From NCBI RefSeq assembly GCF_001514305.1, contig NZ_KQ949094.1, positions 156,715 to 196,106 of the forward strand: a stretch of 39,392 bases of DNA. Direction: 5' to 3'. This stretch comes from Streptomyces dysideae. GTDB lineage: Bacteria > Actinomycetota > Actinomycetes > Streptomycetales > Streptomycetaceae. Within the stretch, counting starts at the first letter, position 1. The number at the start of each line of letters is the position of its first letter. The translations under genes and the position numbers were made by a program. Positions 1-8,548 of this stretch are shown in pieces. The notes under the pieces are model-generated. The model was given only the letters and a program-made list of their open reading frames with translations. It made no database searches and had not been told where the DNA came from.

Positions 1-81
1 AATGGGACGACTAGCCCCAATCCTATGGGGCGGCAGCCTCCGGCCGTTACACGGTTTCCCGCGGGGGGATGCGAGGGGGCG

Positions 82-2277
82 TCACTCGGCGGCCGGGAGG
101 GCCGCCTTCGGGCGCTGCCAGCCCCGCGACCCCCGCGCCCGCAGCCACGCCGTCGTCTCCTCGGGCGGCATCGCCGCGGCGACCAGCCATCCCTGTACGG
201 CGTCACAGCCCAGGTCCCGCAGCCGCTCCCAGGTCTCGTCGTCCTCGACGCCCTCGGCGACGACGAGCAGGCCCAGCGAGTGGGCGAGGTCGACGGTGCA
301 CCGCACGATCTCCGCGTCCTCGGTGTCCACGGCGAGCCGTGCCACGAACGACCGGTCGATCTTCAGCTCGCTCACCGGCAGCCGCCGCAGATGCACCAGC
401 GACGAGTACCCCGTACCGAAGTCGTCCAGCGACATCTTCACGCCGTGCCCGGTCAGCCCGGCCAGCGTGTCGGCGGCGCGCTGCGGGTCCTCCAGGAGGA
501 CGTGTTCCGTTATCTCCAGCTGGAGCGAGCCCGCGGGGACACCGTGCCGCGCCAGCCGGGCGGCCACCGATCCAGCGAAGCCGGGGGTGTGGACGTCGCG
601 CGGGGAGACGTTGACGGCGACCGGGACGAACAGCCCCTGCGCCCGCCACCGGGCGACCTGCCCGAGCGCCGTGTCCAGCACGTACTCCGTGAGATGGGGC
701 ATCAGCCCCGATGACTCGGCGATCGCTATGAACTCGTCCGGCGGCACCTTGCCCCGCTCGGGGTGGACCCAGCGGACCAGTGCCTCGAGGCCTGCGACCT
801 GGCCGTCGAAGCGGACCTTGGGCTGGTAGTGCAGCTGGACCTCGTGCGCGTCGAGCGCGCGGCGCAGGTCGCCGAGCAGGCCGAGCCGGTCCGGGGTGTT
901 CGAGTCCCGCTTGGACTCGTAGACCTCGACGCCCGTACGGTCCCGTTTCGCCTGGTACATCGCCACGTCCGCGCGACGCAGCATGCCCTCGGCGTCGAGG
1001 GCGTGGTCCGGGAAGACGGCGACGCCGGCGCTGGCCTCCAGGACCAGGGTGAGGCCGTCGAGGTCGAGCGGGGAGCTGAGGGCGGCGACGAGGCCGCGGG
1101 CGACGCGGGTCGCGGACGTCGTGGAGTCGGCGACCGGCAGTAACACGGCGAACTCGTCGCCGCCGAGCCGCGCGGCCTCCGCTCCGCGCGGCAGGGCCAG
1201 GCGCAGCCGGTCGGCGATCTGGAGCAGCAGCCGGTCACCGGCGAGATGACCGAGCGTGTCATTGACCGATCGGAAGCGGTCGAGGTCGATCAGCATGAGG
1301 GCGGACCGGGCGCCGATGCGCTCGGCGTCGTCGAGGGCGGTCCATATGCGTTCCAGCAGCCACTGCCGGTTGGGCAGCCCGGTCAGCGGGTCGCGCAGTT
1401 GCTCCTCCGCCCGGGCCCGGGCTATCCACAGCGTGGAGTCGAGGGCGATCAGCGGGATCGAGAACAGCGGGAGCAGCACCGGCTGGGCGACGGCGACCAC
1501 ACAGACCAGCGGCGCGATGCCGAGCAGGGCGACCGCGACCAGGCCCTGTCTGACCAGGGCGGTGCGGGCGACGGTGGGCAGGCCGCCGCGCGGGGCGTGC
1601 AGATACCAGAGCAGGACGCGGCTGACCGCGAGGTAGGCGATGGCGACCAGCACCACCTCGGGTGCGGTGTAGACCGTCCAGGTGTCGGGGTTCCAGGGGC
1701 TCTCGACGGTCGGTACGCGTCCGAAGGCGGCGAGCACGAGGGCTCCGGCACCGATGCCGAGGATGTCCACCGCGCCGTGCAGCACGCCCTGCCGCCAGCG
1801 GCCCCGGCGGGCTACGCCGACCAGGACGACGACGGTGAGGCTGACCATGCCGGCCGGCACCCAGCCGTACAGCATCAGTACGGCGAGGGTAAGGGCGGCG
1901 CCGGAGCCGGTGCCGCCCCACCAGCGGGCGCGGCCGAGCGCGACCAGGTGGCCGACGACGATGCCGGTCAGCACGGCCAGCGACCAGCCCACCGTGCCGG
2001 ACGGGAAGAGCGCGTGGTTGCCGGTGAACGCCCGGTAGAAGCCGCCGCCGAGGACGAACCCGGCCGCCGCGACGACCGCCGCGGGCCAGGACAGGTGCCG
2101 TTCGTGGTCGGAGCCCGGCAGTGCGCCGGGGGTGTGGTCGACGGTGAGCGGTGCGGTGCCGCTGCCCGCGCGTATGCCCTCGCCCGGACGTGCCGAAGTG
2201 CGTATCGCCCACTCTCGCCACGCGCCGGTCATCCGGCGCAGCCGTGAGTCCGGGGCGGCGCTCTCGGTCGGTTCCAT
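82..2277 (-). CDS. rmdB: Membrane-bound GGDEF-EAL cyclic-di-GMP enzyme, RmdB-like
   Basis: A 731-residue protein predicted to turn over cyclic-di-GMP at the membrane. Residues 65-285 hold several hydrophobic segments. A GGDEF domain follows (GGDEF intact at 372-376), then an EAL domain (EAL at 498-500, DDFGTGYSS at 618-626, EGVE at 675-678). The key motifs of both domains look intact, so sequence alone does not say which activity dominates. The ATG at 2277 is chosen because GAGAGGGA precedes it; the frame stays open further upstream to 2424 but without a ribosome site. Gene order next to ligA matches S. coelicolor SCO5495 (RmdB), a phosphodiesterase affecting colony development; that identity is from memory. 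Residue Leu379 is encoded by TTA, the only TTA codon I found in the intact genes here. Confidence 0.88.
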   Translation of the reverse strand: MEPTESAAPDSRLRRMTGAWREWAIRTSARPGEGIRAGSGTAPLTVDHTPGALPGSDHERHLSWPAAVVAAAGFVLGGGFYRAFTGNHALFPSGTVGWSLAVLTGIVVGHLVALGRARWWGGTGSGAALTLAVLMLYGWVPAGMVSLTVVVLVGVARRGRWRQGVLHGAVDILGIGAGALVLAAFGRVPTVESPWNPDTWTVYTAPEVVLVAIAYLAVSRVLLWYLHAPRGGLPTVARTALVRQGLVAVALLGIAPLVCVVAVAQPVLLPLFSIPLIALDSTLWIARARAEEQLRDPLTGLPNRQWLLERIWTALDDAERIGARSALMLIDLDRFRSVNDTLGHLAGDRLLLQIADRLRLALPRGAEAARLGGDEFAVLLPVADSTTSATRVARGLVAALSSPLDLDGLTLVLEASAGVAVFPDHALDAEGMLRRADVAMYQAKRDRTGVEVYESKRDSNTPDRLGLLGDLRRALDAHEVQLHYQPKVRFDGQVAGLEALVRWVHPERGKVPPDEFIAIAESSGLMPHLTEYVLDTALGQVARWRAQGLFVPVAVNVSPRDVHTPGFAGSVAARLARHGVPAGSLQLEITEHVLLEDPQRAADTLAGLTGHGVKMSLDDFGTGYSSLVHLRRLPVSELKIDRSFVARLAVDTEDAEIVRCTVDLAHSLGLLVVAEGVEDDETWERLRDLGCDAVQGWLVAAAMPPEETTAWLRARGSRGWQRPKAALPAAE
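1141..1143 (-). promoter_or_regulatory. In-frame TTA leucine codon (possible bldA control) in rmdB-like gene
   Basis: The plus strand reads TAA here, which is a TTA codon on the coding strand in frame with the stop at 82-84. It encodes Leu379, three residues after the GGDEF motif. In Streptomyces TTA codons are read only by the bldA tRNA and are concentrated in developmental and secondary-metabolism genes, so translation of this enzyme may depend on bldA. The codon is seen directly; the regulation is inferred. Confidence 0.7.
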
Positions 2278-2488
2278 TCCCGTCCCTCTCACAGCCGGCG
2301 GTGCCCACGCCACGCGGCCCGATGCCCGACAATCCCTCGGCGGCGCCGCGTTGGAAAACCCTTCCCCCTGCTCTGCAAGAGCAAAGGGATGCCCCAACCG
2401 CAGCTGGGCACGGCAGGCGCACATCTCAACAGTAGGCCGCAGAAGGCTTCCACGGGCAGCGGTCGTCGACGGTTGCCCGAATGCGCCC

Positions 2489-2528
2489 GGCCACCCGTAT
2501 GCATCTGGTATGCGCCGATCGGGTGGCC
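2489..2528 (-). terminator. Inverted repeat downstream of ligA
   Basis: Perfect 9-bp arms, GGCCACCCG at 2489-2497 and CGGGTGGCC at 2520-2528, enclose a 22-nt loop that itself has a short TATGC repeat. It starts about 18 bp past the ligA stop codon. There is no T-run, as is common for Streptomyces terminators. It also lies upstream of the rmdB-like gene, so a role in that leader cannot be excluded. Confidence 0.45.
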
Positions 2529-2546
2529 TTCAACCTCCGCCGCTCC

Positions 2547-4739
2547 TTACTCCTCCGTCGGAAGGGCGACTTCGGCGGCCGCTTCGGGCCCCTGTTCCAG
2601 CAGGACGTTGAAGCCGTCCTCGTTGAGCACGGGCACCTTGAGCTGCATCGCCTTGTCGTGCTTCGAACCGGGATTGTCACCCACGACGACGAAGGAGGTC
2701 TTCTTGGAAACAGAACCGGTCACTTTCGCTCCGCGGCTCTGCAGCGCCTCTTTTGCGCCGTCGCGGGTGAAGTGCTCCAGGGTGCCGGTGACGACGACCG
2801 TGAGCCCTTCGAGCGGACGCGGGCCCTCGTCCTCGCCGGAGCCCTCCTCCTCCGTGCGGACGCCGGCGGCCTTCCACTTACGGAGGATCTCCTGGTGCCA
2901 CTCCTCGGCGAACCACTCCTTGAGGGAGGCCGCGATGATGGGGCCGACCCCGTCGGTGTTCGCCAGCTCCTCCTCGGTGGCCCGCTCGATCCGCTCGATC
3001 GAGCGGAATTCACGGGCCAGCGCCTCGGCCGCGACCGGGCCGACATGACGGATCGACAGGCCGGTGAGGACGCGGGCGAGCGGGCGCTCCTTGGCGGCGG
3101 CGATGTTCTCCAGCATCGCCAGCGCGTTCTTCTTGGGCTCGCCCTGCTGGTTGGCGAAGACCGTGGCGATCTTCTCCTCGCCGGTCTTCGGGTCGCGCTT
3201 GGGCAGGCCGCTGTCCTGGTCGAGGACGTACGCCTTGATGGGGAGCAACTGCTCGACGGTGAGGTCGAACAGGTCGCCCTCGTCCGTCAGCGGCGGGTCG
3301 GACGGCTCCAGCGGCTTGGTGAGCGCGGCGGCGGCGACATAGCCGAAGTGCTCGATGTCGAGCGACTTGCGGCCGGCGAGATAGAACAGCCGCTCGCGCA
3401 ACTGGGCCGGGCAGGTACGGGCGTTGGGGCAGCGCAGGTCGACGTCGCCCTCCTTCATCGGCCGGAGCGCCGTACCGCACTCGGGGCACTCGGACGGCAT
3501 CACGAACTCGTGCTCGCTGCCGTCGCGCAGGTCGACGACCGGGCCGAGGATCTCCGGGATGACGTCACCGGCCTTGCGCAGCACGACCGTGTCGCCGATG
3601 AGGACGCCCTTGGCCTTGACCACGTCCTGGTTGTGCAGGGTGGCGAACTCGACCTCCGAGCCCGCGACCGTGACCGGTTCGACCTGGGCGTACGGCGTGA
3701 CCCGGCCCGTACGGCCCACGCCCACACGGATGTTGACGAGCTTGGTGTTGACCTCCTCCGGCGCGTACTTGTACGCGATGGCCCAGCGCGGTGCACGCGA
3801 GGTGGAGCCGAGGCGCCCCTGGAGGGGAATCTCGTCGAGCTTGACGACGACTCCGTCGATCTCGTGCTCCACGGAGTGGCGGTTTTCGCCGAAGTACGCG
3901 ATGAACTGCCGTACGCCGTCGAGGTCACCGACCACCTTGTTGTGCCGGGCGGTGGGCAGGCCCCAGGTCTTGAGGAGGTCGTAGGCCTGGGAGAGGCGGT
4001 TGAGGCCGTCGAAGCCCTCCAGGGCGCCGATGCCGTGCACGACCATGTGGAGGGGGCGGGTGGCGGTGACGCGCGGGTCCTTCTGGCGCAGTGAACCCGC
4101 CGCCGCGTTGCGCGGGTTGGCGAAGGGCTTGTCGCCGGCTCCGACCAGGCGGGCGTTGAGCTCCTCGAACTTCTCCATCGGGAAGTAGACCTCGCCACGG
4201 ATCTCCACGAGATCCGGAACGCTGTCACCTTTCAGACGGTGCGGAATCTCCGCGATCGTCCGGACATTGGGGGTGATGTCCTCGCCGGCGCGGCCGTCGC
4301 CGCGGGTCGCCGCACGGGTGAGACGGCCCTGCTCGTAGGTGAGGTTGACGGCGAGGCCGTCGACTTTGAGCTCGCACAGGAAGTGGTACGCGGAGGTGCC
4401 GACGTCCTTGTGGACGCGCTCGCCCCAGGCAGCCAACTCCAGGTCGTCGAAGGCGTTGTCCAGGGAGAGCATGCGCAGGCGGTGCTGGACCGCCGTGAAC
4501 TCCGTCTCGTACGCCCCCGCGACCTTCTGGGTCGGCGAGTCGGGCGTGCGCAGCTCGGGGTGCTCCTCCTCCATGGCCTCCAGGGAACGCAGCAGCTGGT
4601 CGAACTCCGCGTCGCTGATGACGGGAGCGTCCTTCACGTAGTACCGGAAGCGGTGCTCCTCGATCTGCTCAGCGAGCTTCGCGTGCTGCTCCCGTGCCTC
4701 GGCGGGCACCGTCGTCTCCGCTTGCTTGTCGCCGGCCAC
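2547..4739 (-). CDS. ligA: NAD-dependent DNA ligase LigA
   Basis: Seals nicks in duplex DNA during replication and repair using NAD+. The 730-residue protein has the full family architecture. An N-terminal Ia/adenylation domain carries the nucleotidyl-lysine motif ELKVDG (Lys125) and DGVVVK at 295-300. An OB fold follows, then a four-cysteine zinc finger (Cys418, Cys421, Cys437, Cys443), a helix-hairpin-helix region around 555-615 and a C-terminal BRCT domain from about 641. The zinc-finger/HhH junction contains an extra acidic, lysine-rich stretch (about 475-545), longer than in many ligases. The start is a GTG with GGGAGGA upstream at 4747-4753. That ribosome site almost touches the stop codon of the preceding gene, so the two are probably co-transcribed. 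Confidence 0.97.
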   Translation of the reverse strand: MAGDKQAETTVPAEAREQHAKLAEQIEEHRFRYYVKDAPVISDAEFDQLLRSLEAMEEEHPELRTPDSPTQKVAGAYETEFTAVQHRLRMLSLDNAFDDLELAAWGERVHKDVGTSAYHFLCELKVDGLAVNLTYEQGRLTRAATRGDGRAGEDITPNVRTIAEIPHRLKGDSVPDLVEIRGEVYFPMEKFEELNARLVGAGDKPFANPRNAAAGSLRQKDPRVTATRPLHMVVHGIGALEGFDGLNRLSQAYDLLKTWGLPTARHNKVVGDLDGVRQFIAYFGENRHSVEHEIDGVVVKLDEIPLQGRLGSTSRAPRWAIAYKYAPEEVNTKLVNIRVGVGRTGRVTPYAQVEPVTVAGSEVEFATLHNQDVVKAKGVLIGDTVVLRKAGDVIPEILGPVVDLRDGSEHEFVMPSECPECGTALRPMKEGDVDLRCPNARTCPAQLRERLFYLAGRKSLDIEHFGYVAAAALTKPLEPSDPPLTDEGDLFDLTVEQLLPIKAYVLDQDSGLPKRDPKTGEEKIATVFANQQGEPKKNALAMLENIAAAKERPLARVLTGLSIRHVGPVAAEALAREFRSIERIERATEEELANTDGVGPIIAASLKEWFAEEWHQEILRKWKAAGVRTEEEGSGEDEGPRPLEGLTVVVTGTLEHFTRDGAKEALQSRGAKVTGSVSKKTSFVVVGDNPGSKHDKAMQLKVPVLNEDGFNVLLEQGPEAAAEVALPTEE

Positions 4740-4754
4740 CGTTATGTCCTCCCG

Positions 4755-5756
4755 TTACTCAGGGTTGTCCGCGAGGGATCTCGCCGCCCGGACGCAGTGG
4801 GCGAGGGCCTTGCGCGCGTACTCCGGGGAAGCCCCCGCGAGTCCGCACGCCGGAGTGACCGTGACCGCCTCCGTGAGAAGCCCCGGTTGCAGCCCCAGCC
4901 TGCGCCACAGCGTCCTGACACCCATGACGCTACCGGCAGGGTCTGACAATGGGCCGTCCATGGTCGGCACCACACCGGCGAACAGCCGGGTGCCGCCTTC
5001 CACGGCCTCACCGATCGCGTCGTCGTCACGCTCGGTGAGGAGCGAGAAGTCGAAGGAGATCGCGGTCGCGCCCACCCGGCGCAGCAGGGCGAACGGGACG
5101 TCCGGTGCGCACGAGTGGACCACGACGGGGCCGCCGCCGTGCACCCCGACGACGTCGCGGAGGGTGGCCTCGATGACCTGCCGGTCCACGGCGCGGTACG
5201 TCCGGTATCCGCTGGCGGTCTTCACCTGGCCGCGCAGTACGGCGATGAGGGAGGGCTCGTCGAGTTGGAGGACGACCTGGGCGCCGGGTACGCGGCGCTG
5301 GACCTCCTCGAGGTGCAGCCGCAGGCCCTCTGCCAGGGAGCCTGCCAGGTCGCGGCAGGCGCCGGGGTCGGAGAGGGCGGACTCGCCGTTCCTCAGCTCC
5401 AGGTTGGCGGCGAGCGTCCACGGGCCGACGGCCTGCACCTTCAGCCGGCCCTCGTACCCCTGCGTGAACTCCTCCAGCGCGTCGAGGTCCTCTCCCAGCC
5501 AGGACCGGGCCCGCTTGGTGTCCCGGCCCGGGCGGTCGCCGATCCGCCAGCCGCTGGGTTCCACGCGCGCGTACAGCTCGACGAGCATCCCGGCGGTGCG
5601 GCCGATCATGTCCGCGCCGGGGCCGCGGGCGGGCAGTTCGGCGAGGAACGGGAAGTCCTCGAGGGTCCCGGTGACGGTCTTGGCGGTCTCTCGGGCGTCA
5701 CCGCCGGGGAGGGAGCCGATGCCGGTGGCGGGGGCGAGGGTGAGGGTTTCGGTCAC
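4755..5756 (-). CDS. Cobalamin-independent methionine synthase (MetE C-terminal-like) protein
   Basis: A 333-residue protein resembling only the catalytic C-terminal barrel of MetE, which moves a methyl group to homocysteine. The N-terminal half of full-length MetE (about 750 residues) is absent. Visible family signatures are LQLDEPSL, the zinc-type HSC in VVVHSCAPD, and a late cysteine in TPACGLAG, the usual His-x-Cys...Cys zinc set. Actinobacterial single-domain homologues are annotated 'methionine synthase', but their methyl donor is not settled. I place the start at the GTG at 5756 (MTETLTLAPATGIGS) because the sequence becomes family-like there; the only ribosome-site candidate is a weak GTAGG, and the frame stays open to 5822. 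Its stop lies 15 bp from the ligA start. Confidence 0.85.
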   Translation of the reverse strand: MTETLTLAPATGIGSLPGGDARETAKTVTGTLEDFPFLAELPARGPGADMIGRTAGMLVELYARVEPSGWRIGDRPGRDTKRARSWLGEDLDALEEFTQGYEGRLKVQAVGPWTLAANLELRNGESALSDPGACRDLAGSLAEGLRLHLEEVQRRVPGAQVVLQLDEPSLIAVLRGQVKTASGYRTYRAVDRQVIEATLRDVVGVHGGGPVVVHSCAPDVPFALLRRVGATAISFDFSLLTERDDDAIGEAVEGGTRLFAGVVPTMDGPLSDPAGSVMGVRTLWRRLGLQPGLLTEAVTVTPACGLAGASPEYARKALAHCVRAARSLADNPE

Positions 5757-5870
5757 GTGGTTCAGCCTACGTACGTTCGCGGGAGGGTTTTTCGCCCCCG
5801 CCGCCCCTACCCGTCCCCTCACCAGGAGCGCTGCGCCGAAAGATGCGAGGCCAACCTTTTCCCCGGTACG

Positions 5871-6569
5871 TCAGCGGCCCGGGCGGACCGTCACGTCGTT
5901 GATCTCCGCGTCCGCCGGGAGGTCCAGGGCCATCACAATCGTCGTTGCCACCGACTCGGGGTCGATCCACTTCGAGGGGTCGTACTTCTTGCCCTCCTGT
6001 TGGTGGACCTTGGCCTGCATGGGGCTGGCCGTGCGGCCGGGGTAGACCGAGGTGACTCGGACGCCGTTGGCGTGTTCCTCGTGGCGGAGGGAGTCTGCCA
6101 GGGCCTTGAGGCCGTGCTTGGACGCCGCGTACGCGGACCAGCCGGCGTGGGCGGCCAGTCCCGCACCCGAGTTCACGAACACCACGTGCCCACGGGTGGT
6201 GCGGAGTTGGGGCAGGAAGTGCCGGGTCAGCTCGGCGGGCGCGATGAGGTTGACGTTGAGCTGATGGCGCCAGGATTTCGGGGTCAGGTCACCCACCGGG
6301 CCGAGATCGACCACGCCCGCGATGTGGAGCAGGGAGTCCACCCGGTCCGGGAGTGACTGGTGGGAGAAGGCCCAGGACAGCTTGTCCGGGTCCGCCAGAT
6401 CGCCCACCAGCGTCTTCGCGCCCGGGAACTCCGCCGCCAACTCCTTCGCCCGGCCCGCGTCGCGCGCGTGGAGGACTAGTTCGTCCCCGCGCGCGTGCAG
6501 CCGACGCGCGACGGCCGCGCCGATGCCGGAACCCGCTCCGGTGATCACATGTGTAGCCATGTCCGCCAT
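5871..6569 (-). CDS. Short-chain dehydrogenase/reductase
   Basis: A 232-residue NAD(P)-dependent oxidoreductase of the classical SDR fold. It has the glycine-rich nucleotide site TGAGSGIG near the N-terminus, the aspartate-containing GDLADP, and the catalytic pattern Ser...YAASK (Tyr-x-x-x-Lys) after FVNSGAG. Substrate cannot be told from sequence. Two in-frame ATGs lie nine bases apart (6569 and 6560); GGCGGAC sits just before the second, so the true protein may start at MATHVITG. The gene runs toward the metE-like gene with a 114-bp gap in which I see nothing distinctive. Confidence 0.9.
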   Translation of the reverse strand: MADMATHVITGAGSGIGAAVARRLHARGDELVLHARDAGRAKELAAEFPGAKTLVGDLADPDKLSWAFSHQSLPDRVDSLLHIAGVVDLGPVGDLTPKSWRHQLNVNLIAPAELTRHFLPQLRTTRGHVVFVNSGAGLAAHAGWSAYAASKHGLKALADSLRHEEHANGVRVTSVYPGRTASPMQAKVHQQEGKKYDPSKWIDPESVATTIVMALDLPADAEINDVTVRPGR

Positions 6570-6896
6570 GTTCGCATCACGCCGCCGTTCCTAGGACACG
6601 CCCCGGCCCGCGGCGGCAGCCGCTGATGTCACAGCCTCCAGATACGCCAGCGCTCCCACCGGCTCCTCCGCGAAGAACACCAGGTCGGTGAGGCGGCGCG
6701 GCAGGAAGCCCTCGTCCTCCATGCGGCGGAACTGTTCCTTCAGGCCGTCGTAGAAGCCCGCGGTGTTGAGCAGGACCACCGGCTTGTCGGTGTGCCCGTG
6801 CTTCTTCAGCTCCAGGATCTCCGTCGCCTCGTCGAGCGTGCCCGTCCCGCCAACCATGATCACCACCGCCTCGGCCTTCTCCATGAGCAGCTTCTT

Positions 6897-6934
6897 ACTC
6901 CCCCACTGCCTTAAAGGCGTGGGGGGACCCCCAT
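6897..6934 (+). repeat. Palindromic mini-element, copy B (in LOG gene)
   Basis: A 38-bp unit: ACTCCCCCAC, a TGCCTTAAAGGC core, GTGGGGGG, then a third run ACCCCCAT. The C-run pairs with the G-run to form a hairpin, and the trailing C-run can compete for the same G-run. It is the inverted counterpart of the copy at 7081-7120 and differs at only a few positions. Within the host gene it replaces roughly one codon and adds about 32 nt, shifting the frame. Confidence 0.9.
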
Positions 6935-7080
6935 GGCGAGGTCCTTCGCGATCACCATCTCGTCGGCGCCCTTGCGGGCCTTGGCGGCCAGGAAGTCCAC
7001 GGAGACGCCGAGCAGCCGGCCGCCCGCCTCCTGCACTCCGTCGGCGACCACCTTCATGAGACCCACGTCGGAGCCGCCCC

Positions 7081-7120
7081 ACCTGGGGGTACCCCCACGC
7101 CCTTAAGGCAGTGGGGGAGT
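7081..7120 (-). repeat. Palindromic mini-element, copy A (in LOG gene)
   Basis: A 40-bp unit which, read on the minus strand, is ACTCCCCCAC, TGCCTTAAGGGC, GTGGGGG, TACCCCCAGGT. It matches copy B at nearly every position but lies in the opposite orientation, 146 bp away. It interrupts the LOG reading frame between the GGHT and WGGS blocks and places a TAA in frame. A looser relative with the same C-run/G-run/C-run plan is at 37719-37760. Confidence 0.9.
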
Positions 7121-7267
7121 GTGGCCGCCCTTGCCCAGCAGTTTCGCGAACTCCCGCGCGGGGCGCGTGTATCGGTCGTCGAGGTCGGCGGCGGAGAGGA
7201 AGACGCAGATTCGCATGGAGTCACCGTACGCGGGAAGAACCAGGGGGCCGCGAGCGCTCTTTCGGGT

Positions 7268-7591
7268 ATGGCTGACGGACACACGATCACGATCGAGCAG
7301 GACACGCGGCACGTACGGGCCGTCCACGGCGAGCAGGTGCTCGCGGAGACCGACCGGGCGCTCGTGCTGCGGGAGACGGGCTGTCCCCCGCGGTACTACA
7401 TCCCGGCCGAGGACGTACGGCTCGACCTGCTGAAGCCCTCCGACACGCACACCTACTGTCCCTTCAAGGGCACGGCCTCCTACTGGTCGCTGCCGGACGC
7501 CGCCGATCTGGTCTGGGCGTATCCCGACCCGAAGCCGGACGTCGCGGGGATCAAGGACCACCTCTGCTTCTACGAAGTGGAAGTGGTGTGA
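7268..7591 (+). CDS. DUF427 domain protein
   Basis: A 107-residue single-domain protein of the DUF427 family. Typical features are the early EQDTRHVRAVHGEQVLAET strand pattern, a central PPRYYIPAEDVRLD and THTYCPFKGTASYW, and YPDPKPDVAGIKDHLCFYE near the end. No biochemical function is established for the family that I can name. The ATG at 7268 is taken because the family match begins there, although only a weak ribosome site precedes it. It is divergent from the broken LOG gene with about 50 bp between the starts, and is followed closely by the hydrolase gene in the same direction. Confidence 0.9.
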   Translation: MADGHTITIEQDTRHVRAVHGEQVLAETDRALVLRETGCPPRYYIPAEDVRLDLLKPSDTHTYCPFKGTASYWSLPDAADLVWAYPDPKPDVAGIKDHLCFYEVEVV

Positions 7592-7644
7592 CGCGCCGCT
7601 CGCCTCACCGATGAGTTCCGTGCCGTACGGCAGTCTCCACAGGC

Positions 7645-8424
7645 ATGGACAAGCAGATCATTTCGCGCGACGGCACCCCTATCGCGTACGAGAGCACCGG
7701 CGAGGGTCCTGCCGTGATCCTCGCCAGCGGCGCGATGTCGACGGGGGCCACGGTGGCGCCGCTGGCCGTGCCCCTGTCGGGCCGTTTCCGGGTCGTCTCG
7801 TACGACAGGCGGGGGCGTGGTCAGAGCGGGGACACGGCACCGTACGCGGTGGAGCGTGAGCTCGAGGACCTGGCGGCGCTGATCGAGACGGTGGGTGGCG
7901 AGGCGGCGCTCTACGGCATCTCGTCCGGTGGCGCGCTCGTGCTGGAGGCGGCTGCGAGCGGGCTGCCGGTGCGTCAGGTGGCGGTGTATGAGCCGCCGTT
8001 CGCGGTCTACGAGGGTGGCGCGAAAGAACGCGCCGAGTACACCGAGCGGCTGAACGAGGCGCTGGCGGAAGGCCGGCGCGGGGACGCCGTCGAGCTGTTC
8101 CTGCGGCTCACCGGCCTGGCAGAGGAGATGATCCAGGGCGCCCGGCAGTCCCCCATGTGGGCCGGCATGGAGGCGATCGCGCCGAGCCTGGCGTACGACA
8201 ACGCCGCGATGGGCGACGGTCTGGTGCCCCGCGCCCGGCTGGCCTCGATCACCGTGCCAGTGCTGGCCGCGGTGGGCGGCGCCAGTCCCGCGTGGATGCG
8301 GGAGGCCGCGCGTACCGTCGCGGAGGCCGCGCCCCACGGGACGTACCGGAGCCTGGAGGGCCAGACCCACATGGTGGATCCGAACGTCCTCGGGGCGGTG
8401 CTGGCGGAGTTCTTCGGGGGCTGA
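7645..8424 (+). CDS. Alpha/beta-fold hydrolase
   Basis: A 259-residue cytoplasmic hydrolase of the alpha/beta superfamily. The nucleophile elbow is GISSG (Ser93), SYDRRGRGQSG precedes it as in most members, and the catalytic His is probably His241 in EGQTHMVDP. A helical cap lies between about residues 115 and 195. The substrate is not predictable. It starts at ATG 7645, 53 bp after the DUF427 stop, and may be co-transcribed with it. It is the last intact core gene before the defence island. Confidence 0.9.
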   Translation: MDKQIISRDGTPIAYESTGEGPAVILASGAMSTGATVAPLAVPLSGRFRVVSYDRRGRGQSGDTAPYAVERELEDLAALIETVGGEAALYGISSGGALVLEAAASGLPVRQVAVYEPPFAVYEGGAKERAEYTERLNEALAEGRRGDAVELFLRLTGLAEEMIQGARQSPMWAGMEAIAPSLAYDNAAMGDGLVPRARLASITVPVLAAVGGASPAWMREAARTVAEAAPHGTYRSLEGQTHMVDPNVLGAVLAEFFGG

Positions 8425-8429
8425 CCGAA

Positions 8430-8473
8430 GGATGGCGGACGGATGAGCGGGGGATGAAGCGGGGATGACAGAT
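8430..8473 (+). repeat. Four-copy 11-bp tandem repeat
   Basis: GGATG recurs at 8430, 8441, 8452 and 8463, exactly every 11 bp. The first units read GGATGGCGGAC, GGATGAGCGGG and GGATGAAGCGG, so only the GGATG core and some G/C following it are kept. The array starts six bases after the hydrolase stop codon. A spacing of one helical turn would put all copies on one DNA face, but no function is shown. Confidence 0.7.
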
Positions 8474-8548
8474 GCCGGGCACGCGCGTGTGCCACGGGGG
8501 AGCACCCGCGCGTGGCCCTTCGTATGCCCTCGCGTGAGCGGTACGTGG

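Larger units (their letters stand above)
6591..7216 (-). pseudogene. LOG-family (TIGR00730-type) gene interrupted by two palindromic elements
   Basis: LOG proteins hydrolyse nucleoside 5'-monophosphates to free bases (cytokinin-type phosphoribohydrolases). Three blocks of one such protein are readable in order: the N-terminus (MRICVFLSAADLDDRYTRPA onward, ATG at 7216), the middle from WGGSDVGLMKVVADG (7081 down to about 6935), and the C-terminal half from KKLLMEKAEAV with the family motif GGTGTLDE. The blocks are separated by two inverted copies of a 38-40 bp palindromic element. The first keeps frame but brings an in-frame TAA. The second brings another TAA and shifts frame. As it stands the gene cannot make a full protein. 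The C-terminal block remains open from 7082, but without an obvious start signal. Confidence 0.88.

Noticed and set aside
16..31. Short CCCCA/TGGGG hairpin near the left edge
   Set aside because: Only five base pairs and expected often in this composition; not convincing as a terminator for the rmdB-like gene.
2481..4094. Long plus-strand open frame over ligA
   Set aside because: Antisense shadow of ligA; same compositional signature of a GC-rich complement strand.
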